Shown one piece after another: positions 1 through 13,000 of a stretch of DNA of 64,000 bases. Made by a program: the position numbers and the translations under genes. The stretch spans positions 241,501 to 305,500 of the forward strand of contig VWZS01007474.1 of the NCBI GenBank assembly GCA_013397075.1, read 5' to 3'. How positions within the stretch are numbered: the stretch's first letter is position 1; each line of letters begins with the position of its first letter. This DNA comes from Rhabdornis inornatus (taxonomy: Eukaryota > Chordata > Aves > Passeriformes > Rhabdornithidae). Under the pieces are notes generated by a model that worked only from the letters and a program-made list of their open reading frames with translations, had not been told where the DNA came from and made no database searches.

Positions 1-2439
1 ATTCACCATTTAGGGCTCACCAGGGTTTTAGACCTCATTGGCTCACATATTTATGTAAATATAGTGTCCAGCAGCAATTTAAAAACTGCTGCGTGGATAA
101 TGTGAATGGGTAAGGAGTGAAGGGAGACACATTGTCTGGTGGGGGCTGTGTGCCCCGGAAAGGAGCCTGTCCTTGCCCTAGGGCCCCAGATTTTGGGGTG
201 GTTTTGCTGTGGGTGGCTGCTCTGTTTTGCAGGATCTGACCCCTGCACCAGGACTGGTTAACCCCAACAGTGCTGGGAATAGCCTGAGCTCTCCCAGGAT
301 GGGATTGGATGTGTCCAAGAGGACTTTGCCAAGAACTCCTGCAGTGGGCAGGGATGTGCTGGTGTACTGGGAGCACTGGGAGCTCTTAGGGCTCATGCCA
401 GAGTGATCTGTCAATTTAGGGACTTGGTATCTTTGCAAATGGAAGTTCAGGACTGTCAGGAAAAGCCTGGGTTTTTTACTGAAATTGCATTTAAATTAGT
501 ATCAGGAGACTCAAGCCCTGTTCCTGTGCAGCCCCATCATCATGGAAGAGATGCAGGGTGGCAGAGGGGACATCAGCAGTGATGTCCTCAGCATTGTCCC
601 CCAGCCACCACTCTACCCGAGATGAAGCATCTCATCCACAAAATGTTGCCATGCTCCATTAATCCACCCGAAAACATCAGATGGAGATTCTCTCTTGAAT
701 TTTAAATATTTCCAGCCGTTCTGACTAGCTCTGAAACTGCCCCGAAATGACCGCATTCCAGAACATTCCCTCACTCCCCCATGCTGCTCCCGAGCCTGCT
801 CACTCCTGCCTGCTGTTCCCCAGCCCCACACGGCAGTGCCAGGTCCCTGCAGTGCTTCCCTTGCCCTTGGGCTGGAGCACATCACTGAGTGTCCCCTGCA
901 GGCCCTAGGGGCCGCATTTGTTGTCCCCTCCCGGGGGTCCCCCTGCAAAGCCACCTTCCCTGGGGTGCTCCTGGCCCCTCAGCTCCTGACTTTGGCACAT
1001 CCCACCCCGGTGTGCAAGACAGAGAGACGGGCCGAGACGTGAGAATCCTCCTTGCTGAGCAGATGACGCCGCTCTGGGATCCATCCCACAGTTATCCCTT
1101 CTGTCGTGCTCGAGTTTTTGGATGCCTTTGCATTTGGCACCAAATTTCCTTCCTAGACTAAAGCTTTGCACTTGGAATGGTGCCTTTGGAGCTGGGCTGA
1201 GTGGCCAGGCTGCTCATCCGATCCCTCTGCACTGCCAGCTTGGATTGAGCTTCCATGAAGTCTCCTTGCACCTTCCTGCTGCAGCCATCTGTCCTGGGGT
1301 GCCAATGCCTTGTCCTCACCTCCATGGAGCAGGCACAGAGCCAGGTCCTGCCCAGCCTCCTGGGCTCTCTGGGGGTTGAGCATCTACTGCAGTCCATGGA
1401 CTCCTGGGGCCAGGAAAAGGGAGAAAGGTCTGGACAAAGCCAGGCTTGCCCCTGCTCAAGGCAGGCCTGGGAATCCAGGCAGAGCCTCCTTGCTCTGCAC
1501 CAGCAAAGCTCCAGGCTCAGGGGCTGGTCAGCTGCTGCTTTGGCCTCTTCCCAGAGAAAGGAAAAAGAGGAAAAAGGAATAAAGAGAGAGATGTCTGAGT
1601 CGGGGCTGTGCCCTGGGAGCAAGCCAGCTGCAGCTGCACCACTGCTGGGAGCTCCAGCAAGCAAAAAGATGGAACAGAGAGGAAATCAGCTCCTCAGCAG
1701 GCTGGGAACACCATCCCCCCCTGAGTGGGGACAGCCCTGAGCCACCATGGGACAGAGCACTGCAGCAAAGGGTCCCAGGGGGGCTGTATCCGGGTGCCCC
1801 TGCTCACCCCCCAGGAGCAGGACCCTGGGCTGGATCCCTGGTTTAGAGCTCAGGGTGGCTCCCACAGCTGTGACAGTGTGACACTCACTCCCAGCAGCAT
1901 GCTTCAAAGGGCTCGTTATCTCACATCCCTGACATCCAACAAAGACACCGGGGCAGGAATGGTGTCTTCTCGACAGTGCCAGACACAGCCTCCACTTGTA
2001 CAGCTACTGGCAGATCCTCCCTGATGTCCCCTGTTTTTTGGGGAGTCCTGGGGCTGTGCCAGGTGACATGCACTGATCCTGGCTTCTCAAGAATCCCCCA
2101 GCCTCAGGGACCACGGATGTAGATCCCGGTTGGAGATAACCAACACTTGCAGTTGGTTCTGAGCCGATGCCACAAGCTCTGCTGGAAACCCACAGCACGT
2201 CCCCCCCTGGTGTGGCAGATGAGCCTCCCCTGCTCCCAGCTTTGCCCCTTCAGTCCACTTGGCTCGTCCTGACACCCAGCTCCATGGGTCTTCTCTGATT
2301 TGGGAAATCCTTAGGGATGAAATCCGAGATATAACAGAGCTGAGCAGCAGAGGTTAATTTGTTTCCCGTCTTCCCAGCAGCGCAGCTGACCCTGTGGATG
2401 TGCTAGGTTGACACTGGATGGATGCTGGGTGCCCACCAA

Positions 2440-2880
2440 AGCTGCTCCATCACTCTCATGGGAGACATTCCTCCATGAACTTCCCACCCTGAGTCCTTCC
2501 CACAGGCTGCATTCCTCCATGGACTTCTCCACTTCCACAGGGTCGGTCCTTCAGGAACAAGTTGCTCCAGCCTGGATCTCTTCCACGGGGTTGTGAGTCC
2601 TGCCAGCAAACCTGCTCCAGTGTGGGCTCCTCTCTGCATGGATACACAAATCCTGCCAGGATCCCGCTCCAGCAGGGCTCCTCCATGGACTGCAGGTGGA
2701 TCTCTGCTTCCCTGTGGATCCCCATGGGCTGCAGGGGCACAGCTGCCTCACCCTGGGCTGCACCACGGGCACCTGCAGCACCTCCTCCTCCTTCTCCTCC
2801 TTCACTGACCTTGGTGTCTGCAGGGCTGCTCCTCTCACAGATTCTCACTCCTCTCTCTGGCTGCCGTTTCCACTGTGCAG
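2440..2880. repeat. Candidate avian interspersed repeat, family undetermined
   Basis: A segment rich in TCCATGGGCTGCAGGGGCAC-like and CACCTCCTCCTCCTTCTCC-like phrases, followed by TTCACTGACCTTGGTGTCTG and a TCTCTCACAG-like stretch. I recall such wording as high-copy in songbird genomes and possibly LTR-derived. No coding capacity is visible. The family and limits need a repeat library. Confidence 0.3.
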
Positions 2881-2892
2881 GTATTTTTATCC

Positions 2893-2940
2893 GTGGATAG
2901 AGCAGGATGTGGATAGAGCAGGATGCGGATAGAGCGGGAC
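2893..2940. repeat. 16-bp tandem repeat, three units
   Basis: GTGGATAGAGCAGGAT twice exactly, then a third copy with four changes. Confidence 0.92.
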
Positions 2941-5900
2941 CGGCCCCATGGGACAGAGCAAGAACATCCTTAACAACTTGTCGGTTAACAAGCTGTGAAA
3001 GGAGACAGACAGCCAGGAGCTGGCAGCCTGTCCCCTGGAATGAAGGACACCTTCCTTCCCCGAGCACCTCGGCGGGAAGGGCTCCTGCTGCAGAGCCCTT
3101 CTCCTTCCCTTCCTCCTGGTTCCTGCATGCTGAGCTCCCTGCCACTGCGTCGGGGCTGCAGGGAGAGCAGCTGAGGCACCTGCACCAGGCGGATCTTCTC
3201 CCTGCATCCCGTCAATCCAGCCCCACTCACTCGTGCAGCAGCAGGAAAAGCGATCTGGTGAAGCAGGTCCTTTTGGGAAGGGCTCTGGAAAGCCGTGGAG
3301 CACAGCTACGAGCAGCAGCTGAAGGGCAGCAGCCTGAGCCAGAGTGATGCCAAACCTTCTCTCACCCCACGAGCCTTCCAGCTCTGCCCTTTGCCCCCTG
3401 GATTGGGGTGCACCAGCTGGGGGATGGCAGGTCCCCTTCCCCACTGCCAGGGGCTGGCGCCAGCTGCACCCCAGGGTTCCTGCTCACAGAACCTTGGCTT
3501 TGGCCCCACATTCTGTCCTGACAGAAGGGACCTGTCCGGGTGCTGCCCGTGGTCCCCAGGCTTCAGTGTGGCTCATCAGGTGCTCGTCCTGCTGAAGCCT
3601 ACTAGGGCAGAGAGCTGGGTGCTGTTGGGGTGCTGGTGTCCCCTTGTCTCTCCTGTGACTGGGACCAGAGCAGGGACAGGCACGTCCCCACCTTGCAGAG
3701 CACCCTGTGCCTGGCAAGTCAAGCGGTGAAAGACACACAACTCTCGCCACCACATCCAGCAATTTCATACCCCTGACAAGAGCGTAAATCCATCCTGATG
3801 GACTGGAAAATTGGAAAGCCAGTGCTCATGCCGTGTTTCTTACAGACATCTCCAAGCTCCTGAAAGATGCACTCGGTGGCAGCCCCGGTTCCAGCCGTGT
3901 CGCTCACGTCATGCTAATTAAAATAGAGCCTGTGTTTTGTAACAGGATTTCCTTGGAGCCTATTTTACTGCTCAGTAACCACTTTCAAATATTTGAAAAA
4001 TAAAATCGCATCAAGTAAATAACTTTCGGATTGCTCACAGAAGGTTACTCTGGTTTCGGTTTTTTTGTTCCCAAAACCCACTGGAAGCAGCTGCGCTCAT
4101 CGCAGTGACAGAGGATGGAAAATACACAGATTTCTGTGGCTGCTTGTAGTCTACATCAAAAGCTGTGTGTTATTTAATCAGACAAAGCCCATTTCATTAA
4201 AAAAACAACTGTCTGTACAAAACAGGATAACAAAGCATCCCAGCACTCGGCACTGACCTGGAATACCCAGGGAACATCTCTGCCCGCTGGCAGGATGGGC
4301 CATGCTCACACCAGCCCGTTTTGATGCCCACATTACCTGTCCAGCAATGCCCTGGCATCCTCTGCCTCATCCATCACTCATTATCCATTAACTCCTGAAC
4401 CCAGCACCACCTGACTTCCCAGGGATGGATCACACACTTCCCTTCTTACATGGTTTGCTATTCCAAGGTCTCTTCTGCCGTTCTGGATGCCAAGGGAGCA
4501 CATTCAGCTGACTCGGTGCAGCCTGGCTCCTCAGCCCTAAATCCTGCTACCAGATTCCTCAGTGAAGGAGAAATTAAAAATGAACAGAAGGAAATGTCTG
4601 TGACACTGTGACATCCGCAAAACTGCGCTTGAAATGGCATCTTTGTATATTCATAATGGCAAAAAAACACTGGAGGAGCAGAGGGCTGAGAGACACTAAT
4701 TTCATTTACTCCTGATCCAGGCTCTCCTCATCCTTTCTGCCAAGGAGGAGAGAAGGAAGAGGAGCCATTTGCCATGGCCTTTGATAGCTCTCCATCAGAC
4801 AAGCCCCATTCCTGTTATCTGTGCTGGCAGCCTGGCTCTGTGCTGTTATCTCGTTGCTCGGGGTGCTGCCGCGAGAGCTCACCACGCACTTGTTGCAGCC
4901 CTCGCCGAGTTCACGCTCGGTTTTCCTTCCTGCCGGACACACCTGATCCTCTGCAAACAGCCTCCCGTGCTGCTGTGCTCGCCACAGAGCCAGGGGCATC
5001 TCTGTCCTTGCAATTGGGCTGTGACAGCCACCCCAGGAGTGCCCTGATGCCTCGAAGAAGCAAAAGGAGGGTGCAGATTTTGGGGTGCAGAGGAGCCCCA
5101 AGTTCAGCACCCCCAGCTGCATTTCTGCTCCCAGCACCACAGCCTCGGGCAGGGTTTGCTGGTCTCATCACAGCCTATATTGGACACCCCAAGCATATTC
5201 AGAAACCTCGGATCTCCCAGGAGTTCAGCTGTGCCCCCCTGCCATCCCCAGTGTCAGGGGCTGAGCGTTGCCCTCTCTGCACTCAGCTGCCCACATCCCC
5301 CGTGTTTGCCCACAGCATCATCCCCGGGTACAAATCAATGCCCCCGTTGGTGCCCACGTTCTTGGGACGCTGCTGCTCCAGCACAGGCTGCCCGGAGCCT
5401 CCTGGCACAAGTCCCTGTGCAGGGACGTGCCTCTGCTGCCTGCTCTGCTCTGCTCTGCGCCGGTGGGTGGGTGCGAGCGGATGCCGAGAGCAGAGGAGAG
5501 GCTTTCACACCTCCTCTCTGGTGATCTAAATGGCTTCACCAGTGCAGAGCACCCAAAGCCACCAGCCAAGCACCCGACGGGTGCAAGTCATGTGAAAACG
5601 TTTTTTCTTGGACGCATGAACAGAAAGAGAAGCAGATGGAGCAGAGCAATCTGTCTCTGCGGGGTCTGATCCTGCTCCCCCCAGCTGGAGAACAGCAGGA
5701 TTCACTGCTCTGGGCCCCTGGCTGTGTCTCCCTCCACACAGATGGACAAGACTCCCCCCAGGCACGGGCAGAGCTGCCACGTCGCCACCGGCTCCAGGCT
5801 GCGTAGGCAGGAGTTGGGATTTCACTGCAATAATTCACCAAACCTTCTAAAGGGTCAACAATTTATCAGCTCCCTCTCTCTGCCAAGGAAAGAGGAGTTC

Positions 5901-6904
5901 AGCACGCTGTGTTCTTCCACCATGAGATTTATGGCAGATTGTGCCAAATCCTGTTCCCGGGAGCTGGACTGCCTGCTGATGCTCCCAGTGGGACTGGGGC
6001 AGCACTCCTGCCTCAGCACACGAGGCAGTGAGGGAGCTGAGAGCCCTCGCTGGGCCTGTGCTTGCTGGCTTTGCTTCCCAGCTCCCGTAGGCCCCCCGGG
6101 AGCCCGGGATCATCGCTGCTCTCACACAGAGCACCGGCAGCCCGGCCCAGAGCGTTTGTGTAACACACCAGAGGAACGTGCCTCTCTGTGTGTCCCTGCT
6201 GGAACAGAATGCCAGAACTGGCAGGGACTTTGCATCTGATTCCTCCACACATACACAGAACACAAACCCATGCAGGTGAGGGAGAAATGCCACCCTCTAC
6301 ATCCATTGCTGTTATGCTCCCCGGGAAGGATGGATTCTGTAATACAATCCCTGTCTGGAGAGCCGGGTTTCAGACCGAAAAGTCAAAGTCATTTAACGCA
6401 ATCTGACCACGAGAGCAAGGACTGGAGTGGGCAGACAGCACCACACAGCACTCCTGACACCGGGAGCTGGTTGTGTTTGCTATAAACACCCTGCCGGCCC
6501 CGGAGGGCAGCCTCAGGCCCCGAGCACACTGCAGCGCCAGCACACGCCGGCCTCTCCCGTTCTCCCACCGTGCAACCCGCACTGGGAACTCCACCCAGAC
6601 GCACACCGGGGCCCGGCTGCCTCGTCCTGGCTTTCCAGCAATGCCGAGGGACTGGGGACAGGCACCGCTTCAGTCGTCTCCAAGCCCCACGCGAGTTTGC
6701 CATGACTTTGCCAAGTCACCCGCGAGTGCATCCCGGAGCCTATTCTTAGGTCTGGCACCGCGGCAGTGGGAGAGGGAGCGGGGGAACGGGGACACGTGGA
6801 ACGAACAGGCAGCCCCTAGGCAAACACTCACCCCCCACGGACACCCCCTGACCGAGACGGGGTCGGGAACACCAGCAGGGACATGGAGGTGGGGGCTGGA
6901 GGGA

Positions 6905-6980
6905 CACCGGGGGCTGGGGACACACGGAGGGCTGGGCACACACGAAGGGCTGGGCACACACGGAGGGCTGGGGACACACC
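6905..6980. repeat. About 18-bp tandem repeat at the CpG island edge
   Basis: Four imperfect copies of GGAGGGCTGGGCACACAC. Confidence 0.85.
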
Positions 6981-7110
6981 TGCGGGAGGGAGGCGGAGGG
7001 TCCGGCACGGCTCCCGGGAGGCCGCGGCCCCGTCGGCGCTCGGTCGGCGGTGAGGACGCGGCTCCCGGAGCGTTCCCGGGCGGCGGGAGCTGTCCGCCCC
7101 GCGGTGCTGA

Positions 7111-7305
7111 NNNNNNNNNNNNNNNNNNNNNNNNNNNNNNNNNNNNNNNNNNNNNNNNNNNNNNNNNNNNNNNNNNNNNNNNNNNNNNNNNNNNNNNNNN
7201 NNNNNNNNNNNNNNNNNNNNNNNNNNNNNNNNNNNNNNNNNNNNNNNNNNNNNNNNNNNNNNNNNNNNNNNNNNNNNNNNNNNNNNNNNNNNNNNNNNNN
7301 NNNNN
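7111..7305. other. Assembly gap, 195 N
   Basis: Run of N inside the CpG island. It could hide part of a first exon or an alternative first exon. Confidence 0.99.
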
Positions 7306-7368
7306 CTCCCCGGAGCCCCGGAGAGCCCCGCAGCCCCGGCCCGCTGCGCCCCGCTCGTCCCCGCTTAC

Positions 7369-7560
7369 CTGGGCGCGGGGCCGCGNTTTCATCCCGGCCC
7401 GGGGAGCAGCAGGAGCGGGGGGTCCCCGATCGGGGGTGGCACGGCCGGTTCCAGCATCCCTTCCCGCTCCCACTGCCCCCTCCCCGGTGCCGGCTGCATC
7501 CCCCCTCGCCGGGNTACGGCCCCCGGAGCAGCCCCGGGCACACTGTTGCCCGTGGTTTCC
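7369..7560 (-). other. Candidate first exon with splice donor (possibly SEZ6L)
   Basis: On the minus strand the sequence CGCGCCCAG|GTAAGC occurs with the last exon base at 7369, a near-ideal donor within the CpG island. The 5' limit is unknown; 7560 is arbitrary. A frame open to the donor begins at an ATG near 7394 and gives only a few residues; a longer frame stops before the donor. It may therefore be a largely noncoding 5' exon, with coding sequence in later exons to the left or in the N gap. Confidence 0.3.
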
Positions 7561-8559
7561 TCCGTTCTCCTCGGCGTCTTCCTGCTCTGGGAGTCCCGGT
7601 GCACCCCCAGCCTGGGCAGTGCTCACACTGCAGGGCCCCCATCAGCCTGTGCCCAGTGTCTTGTTCCATCTCACTGCCCTTGTCCCCAAGCTCCCTATAG
7701 CATCCAAAGCCCCTCTCAGCATCCCAACTCTGCTCAGCACCCCGCTCCCTAGACCCAAAGCCCCCCTCAGCACTCCAGGCCCTTCTCACTCCCTCCTCAA
7801 GCCCAGATGTACCCTCCTTCCCCCTCCTCTGCCCCCAAAGCAGGTTGTGAATTGGGCAGAGATGCTCTGGGGAGGCCGACACAGTCTCCATGGCTCTCTT
7901 GGGACCAGGATGCTTCAGGGCTTCTGACCCTGCTGCTGGCTTGGAAGGAGCTGCAGCTGTGACCTCCCAACCTCAGTGGCGTGGGGACACTGGGAATACA
8001 AAGCTCACGGTTTGTGGGTGCTGCTTAGGGCCCCTGTAATGTTGGGCTGTCACTGTGGCCGTGGGTGAGCCTGGGATTCCCTCAGTCCTGTGGTTAAAGA
8101 AGCAGCACACAGGTGATCCCTGCTCAGGACCTGGCCCCAGAGCTTCTCAGCTTCCTCACCTGCACAGGAACCCTTGCCTGGATGGCTGCCAGGAGCCCCC
8201 TGCCTGTCCCCCTGCCCAGGAGCAGTGAGCCCAGGGCTCCCAGCAGGGCCCTCCTGAGCCCATAGAGCACACGGTGCAATTACACTGACTTTGAGAAGAA
8301 CAGAAACAGAGGCTGCATTCTCTTGAAACCCCAGATCCTGCCCTGAAATGTTTACGGTGAATCACCTCCCGGTGAGAGCGCCTGGTCCTCCCGGCCGCTC
8401 TGCCTGTCAAGTCAAATAGCAGGAGCAATGTCACCAATGCACAACACCAGTGTCAAACAGCACGAGATGCAGCCCAGCCTCTTGCCTAAAGAGCCAGTTT
8501 GTCGATGCTGCCATATGAGAAGTCCCCGCTACCTTTGCGGGAGCAATCACACTGATCCC

Positions 8560-8573
8560 GTTACCTCAGCAAC
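8560..8573. promoter_or_regulatory. X-box-like RFX motif
   Basis: GTTACCTCAGCAAC fits the RFX X-box GTNRCC-N(0-3)-RGYAAC with a 2-bp spacer. Such sites occur in enhancers and in ciliary or neuronal promoters. It lies about 1 kb upstream of the CpG island on the minus strand. A single motif is weak evidence. Confidence 0.3.
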
Positions 8574-9718
8574 AACCATCACGCTCTGGTGTCACTACCA
8601 GTGCCACCACGCAGAACGCACCGAGTCAAGGAACTGTCCAAACACGGGCACTGATCCTGCTGCCTCTTTTCCTGCCGGGCTCTGCTGAGCTCCTTCCTGC
8701 CCCGGCGCCGCTGGAAGCGGAGGCAGCAGCCCGGGGATGCTGGGGAGAGGGTGGCAGGTCATTTGCATTGCCAGTGTCACTCCGAGCCGCTGCCAGCTGG
8801 GAGCAGTTGGGCAGCAGCCTCGAGGAGAACAAAATAAGACAGCGAGAGAAAGCAGCGAGAGGTGCAGCGTGTTATTTAACACTGTCACTCTCGTACCCAA
8901 TTGGGACTCGCCTGCTCAGAGGTTTAATTTGGTCGAACAAAGCTTCCTGTGCACAGCGAGCGCTGCCTGCACCGCTCCCCCTCGGCTCCAGCCCCGCTTC
9001 CCTCCCGACCTGCCGGTGCTAAAGATAAGAGTTGTCTCTCATTTAGCAGTTCTCCTTGAGTGATTTTTATTGCACTCATCTGCATTGTAGTAAACTCCTA
9101 AGATAGCCAGATAATAACAGCAGTGCCATGGAAACAGGCAGGAAAAAAGACCAAACACTGTATTTGTGATGCAGAAATGCCCACGAAGTGGCAAAAGTTG
9201 TTAGTGATGGAGAGGGAATGGTGAGGCTCAAGCCTCAGCTGCTCAGCCAGGTTTAGCGGGTGCAGGTGCGCCCAGATCCCACGAGACTGCACCCCGTGGC
9301 TCCAGGGCATCACACTTGGAGAAGGGACCTGCTGCTGGGAATTGTGCTGCCTGGGGGTCTCACAGCAGCTCTGGGGTCCTCCTGTCCTTCCAACAGCTTT
9401 GGGGACTCCGGTGAGCTGGGAGGCAGGAGTGTGTGTAGGGAAATGGGCTGGGATGAACCAAAGGATGCACCGTGCGATGCACTCCCCAGAGCTGCTGTGA
9501 TTGGAATCATTTCCCTCCCGCAGTCGCTGCTGAGGCCTAATGGGCTGTGAAATCTCACCCGGAGAAACAGCGGGATGTGTGAGGAGGGAGACCAGCAGCC
9601 TCGGTGCTCCCGGGATCTCCGTGCTCCCGCTGCTCCCCAAAACACCAGAACCTGTCTGCCTTCAGCTGGGACCTGCCACCCTGAAACCCCTGCAGCTGGA
9701 CCAGCTCCTGCAGCCCCG

Positions 9719-9760
9719 GCATGGCTGGGCATGGCCGGGCATGGCTGGGCATGGCTGCAT
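9719..9760. repeat. 10-bp tandem repeat
   Basis: Four copies of GCATGGCTGG with one substitution. Confidence 0.85.
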
Positions 9761-10046
9761 GCACAGCCCAGCTCTAAAGCAGAAACAGGACCTGGCCTCT
9801 TGAGCTCCTTCAGCAGCACTCAGGGCCAGAGATATTTGCATGGTCAGAAACCTGAGGTATTCTGAGAAATAAGACAAACATCTCCCGAGGCCACTTTATG
9901 GGCATTGCTCTAATTAGCACCGCGTTCATCGGCCCTTACTGCAGACCTTTGATTAACAGTGGAAAAAATCAATAACTGCTCTAAAAACTCAGATAAGTTT
10001 CACAGCTAATTTTAATTTCACATTTTAATCTTGTATTAATGTCAAT

Positions 10047-10065
10047 CTTAATTACCATAATTAAG
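10047..10065. promoter_or_regulatory. Palindromic homeodomain-type site
   Basis: CTTAATTACCATAATTAAG is a perfect 8-bp inverted repeat around CCA with TAATTA-type cores. It sits in an AT-rich segment (9895-10080) with several more TAAT motifs that looks like a conserved noncoding element. Confidence 0.35.
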
Positions 10066-13000
10066 TCAGATGTGACTTAGCAAGAGCAGCTTGGAGATAA
10101 GATGTTAAAGGCAGACCGTGCCTTTCTGGTGCTGCTCACTGCAGTTTGGGAAGGGGCTGATGACAGGAAGCAGGGAGTCCCACAGGGAGCACAGGATAAT
10201 TCCCTGTCCTTCCCAATGTCCCCAGCCTTGCCAGCTCCCTGCCCGGTGTCTGTCCTCCGCACTGCAGTGAGGCTCTGGAGCCTCTCAGAGTTTTGGCAAA
10301 GAGTTGCTTTTATTTTGGGTGCCTGAGCCCTCAACCCTTCACGGCTGCTCCTCAGCGCCGGGGAGTGCAGAGAGGTGACAGCCCCATGGCTCCAGCCATG
10401 CCTGTGCTCCCCTTGTCACAGCAGCTGAGATCCATGAGATCCGAACTGCCCGGAAAATCAATCTCTCATTTATTTTCGTGCTGGTGCTGCAGCCGCGTTT
10501 GCTCTGCAGTTGTGCCTATTGATGGCCGCCCACTCGCAGCTCCCTGTGCCCCATGGAGCAGGGGCAGCGCTGCCAGGGGCTCCAGCCAGCCTGGGCATTG
10601 CCCGTGGAACCCTGGCACACACGCATCCACCTGCTGGGATCCTGCAGCATCTGCCCTGCAGCGGGGTGAGACAGAGCCTGGAGCACCCCAGCACCTCCCA
10701 GGCAGCTCCTGTCCCCCCTCGCTGCTGCAGCCCCAGTGGGAAATGGGGACAGAGGTGCTGGGGGGACAGACCCCAGCAGGATAGACCCCACCACCCCTGA
10801 CTCCTGGCTCTCCAGATCCGTGTGAGCCATCCCAAAACACGCTGGGGATCCCGTTGGGGGTGCAGCTGCTCCATGGGGACACGCACAGGGTTCCAGGCTG
10901 CTGCCCCTCTGCTCACACAGGGGACCAGCCTCCTCCCTGCAGCTTCCTTGGGAAGCTTTCACCCCTCCTCCACAGTGCCCGGGGGGGGCTTCAAGGGCAG
11001 AAGAAAGCGGAAAAATAACCTCAGCTTTAGACTTGGAAGCAGAGGTGCCCCGTAGTGCAGCTGAAAGGCGGCTCTGAGGAGCTCCGCTGGCTGGGGGCAC
11101 TGCTGGTGAGTGGCAATATTGTCCCAGGGCAGAAAAGGCCTTTGTCCCTCCGAGATGGCAGAGCCACTCCAGCCTTTGGCTTTGGGAACGGGGCTGATTC
11201 CCTGCTTTGCCTTCCAAACACGGTGCTGAATGGGGGGTTTGAGCTGGAGGCCAGGCTGGGATCCAGCCCCTTTGAGCCAGTGCCAGCGGGCACAGCTGGG
11301 GGCCTGCTCAGGAGGGAAGTCCTTGTTCCTTGTCAACAGAAGAAGACTTTGCACAGCTCCAAAATAGGCTCCCTGTTGCCCACTGGGGTTTGGAGGGGGC
11401 TGAGGGAAACAAATCCACTGAGGGGAAGGCAGGCAGCAGCATTCCTGTGGGACTGGAGGGAAGGGACAGCCTGCCCCGGGTGCTGTGTCCCCAGCATCAC
11501 CTCTGCGCCCCTCAGTGTCCCTGTGTGGGCCCCAGCACAGCCCCACAGTCCCTGTATCACATCCCAGTGAGCCATCACCCCACAGAGCAAAAGCTCTCCG
11601 TGTGCACCAGGATTGAAGCCCGGCAGCACCTACCTGAGCCCATGGCTCCTCAATTCCCCAGCCAGAAATCAGGACATTGTTTTATGCTCTATGCATAATT
11701 CATAATTCAGAGCTTAATTAACTAAAGCTCCTTGTGGCAATGCCTGGAGAGGCTCCCACCAGCTCCAAGCACTTCCAGCCACTCCAGTCCATGGCTGCCA
11801 GGCTCCTTCCCAAGGCAGTGGTGTTGCTCTGGTTGCTGTATCCATGTCTCACTGCTGCGCTGTGATGTCCCAAAAGTTTTCAAGACTTTTCTGTTGTGAT
11901 TTCCAGCTCTTTGCTCCAGCAGGATTTGCATCAGTTAAGGAGCAGCCAGTGGCTCCATCCTGACCATCGTCACAAATCCTGGAGAAACCTGCCTTCTACA
12001 AATCTGCCTTTCAGCTGGAAAATACCTGCTCTGGGGAGGCTTTCCTACCTTGTCCTCCATTCTCCGTATCCATTCCAGAGTAAATATTCCTGCCAGTGTT
12101 TACTCATTGCATCCCATATAAATTGCAAGAGAGATTACACTGATACATAAAACAGCATTTGTAAATCCAGGAGTGCACAGAACTGTTGTCCTCTCTTGCA
12201 ATCCCTCCTTGAGGAATAGCAAGAAGTTTTTATGAAGTGAGGCAGAGTGCAGCATGATTTTACTGCTATCCCACTGCCTCTGGAGAGAGGGATTTCTTTG
12301 CCTCTGCATTACTCTACACTCACTGTAATCCATTAATTGTCTTCAGGAAAATGCTCTGGCTTTCTCCCAGTGTCTCCCTGTGTATTTCAGAGTCCCCTGA
12401 TCCAGGCAGGAGGGCTCAGCACCAGTGCTCAGCACCCTGAGCCAGGCAGGAATGCCCAGGAAGGCTGGAGGTGTCTGCAGGACAGGATGAGCTGCATGCA
12501 GACCTTGGTCCGCAGCACCAACCACAGGTAAATATTTGTCATTTTTCTGGCTCAAAAAAATATTCCCCATGGGAATCATAAAAGCAGTCTGTGAGGAACT
12601 GATGCAATCAGCATTCCTCAGTGATGCTGATTGGGAATAATCCCTGACTTGTTGGAGACACTGGAGAGAGGGGGTGAGCACCAATGGGTGGGAAGGGAAA
12701 GGAACAGGAAATAAGGGAAAGAAGGAAATCACAGATTACAATCGGCACCAGTAACCATGGCACTGTGAAAGCCAGGCTTTGTCCAACAGCTGATTGTGAT
12801 CTTTGAGGGGATGATGCATTTGAGGGAGGGAGGGAGTGAGGTATCCGATGGCTGCCGTGGGTTGTTGTGATGGATTGGATGTGACACCAGGCACATTCTT
12901 CTGGAATCAGTGTGATGCAGTATCAGCACAGCGCATCCTGAGCGGGAATGAACTGGCTCACAGACAGATCCCCAGAACAGACAGATGAGGAGAATCATCC

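Larger units (their letters stand above)
1..6699. other. No gene seen
   Basis: Unique-looking sequence. Short open frames on both strands have no recognisable domain or codon pattern. If the CpG island at 7 kb starts a minus-strand gene, this is its first intron. The stretch 3905-4240 is AT-rich and may be a conserved noncoding element. Confidence 0.6.
6700..7610. promoter_or_regulatory. CpG island, candidate promoter of the neighbouring gene
   Basis: Very GC-rich sequence with dense CG dinucleotides on both sides of a 195-base N gap (7111-7305), in sharp contrast with its surroundings. Single unresolved bases at 7386 and 7514 fit a hard-to-sequence GC-rich region. It lies about 26 kb past the MYO18B stop, and a minus-strand splice donor lies within it. 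In other amniotes SEZ6L follows MYO18B in the same orientation, so this may be the SEZ6L 5' end. That is an inference from gene order only; no SEZ6L residues are readable. Confidence 0.55.

Noticed and set aside
2456..3145. 229-codon minus-strand frame
   Set aside because: Overlaps a probable interspersed repeat and a 16-bp tandem repeat. Several frames are equally open and none has a domain.
6473..7927. 484-codon plus-strand frame across the CpG island
   Set aside because: It passes through 195 unknown bases translated as X and is otherwise low-complexity Pro/Arg/Ala typical of CpG islands. No homology was recognised.
11215..11235. RE1/NRSF-like half site (ACGGTGCTGAA)
   Set aside because: Only one half of the 21-bp element is present.
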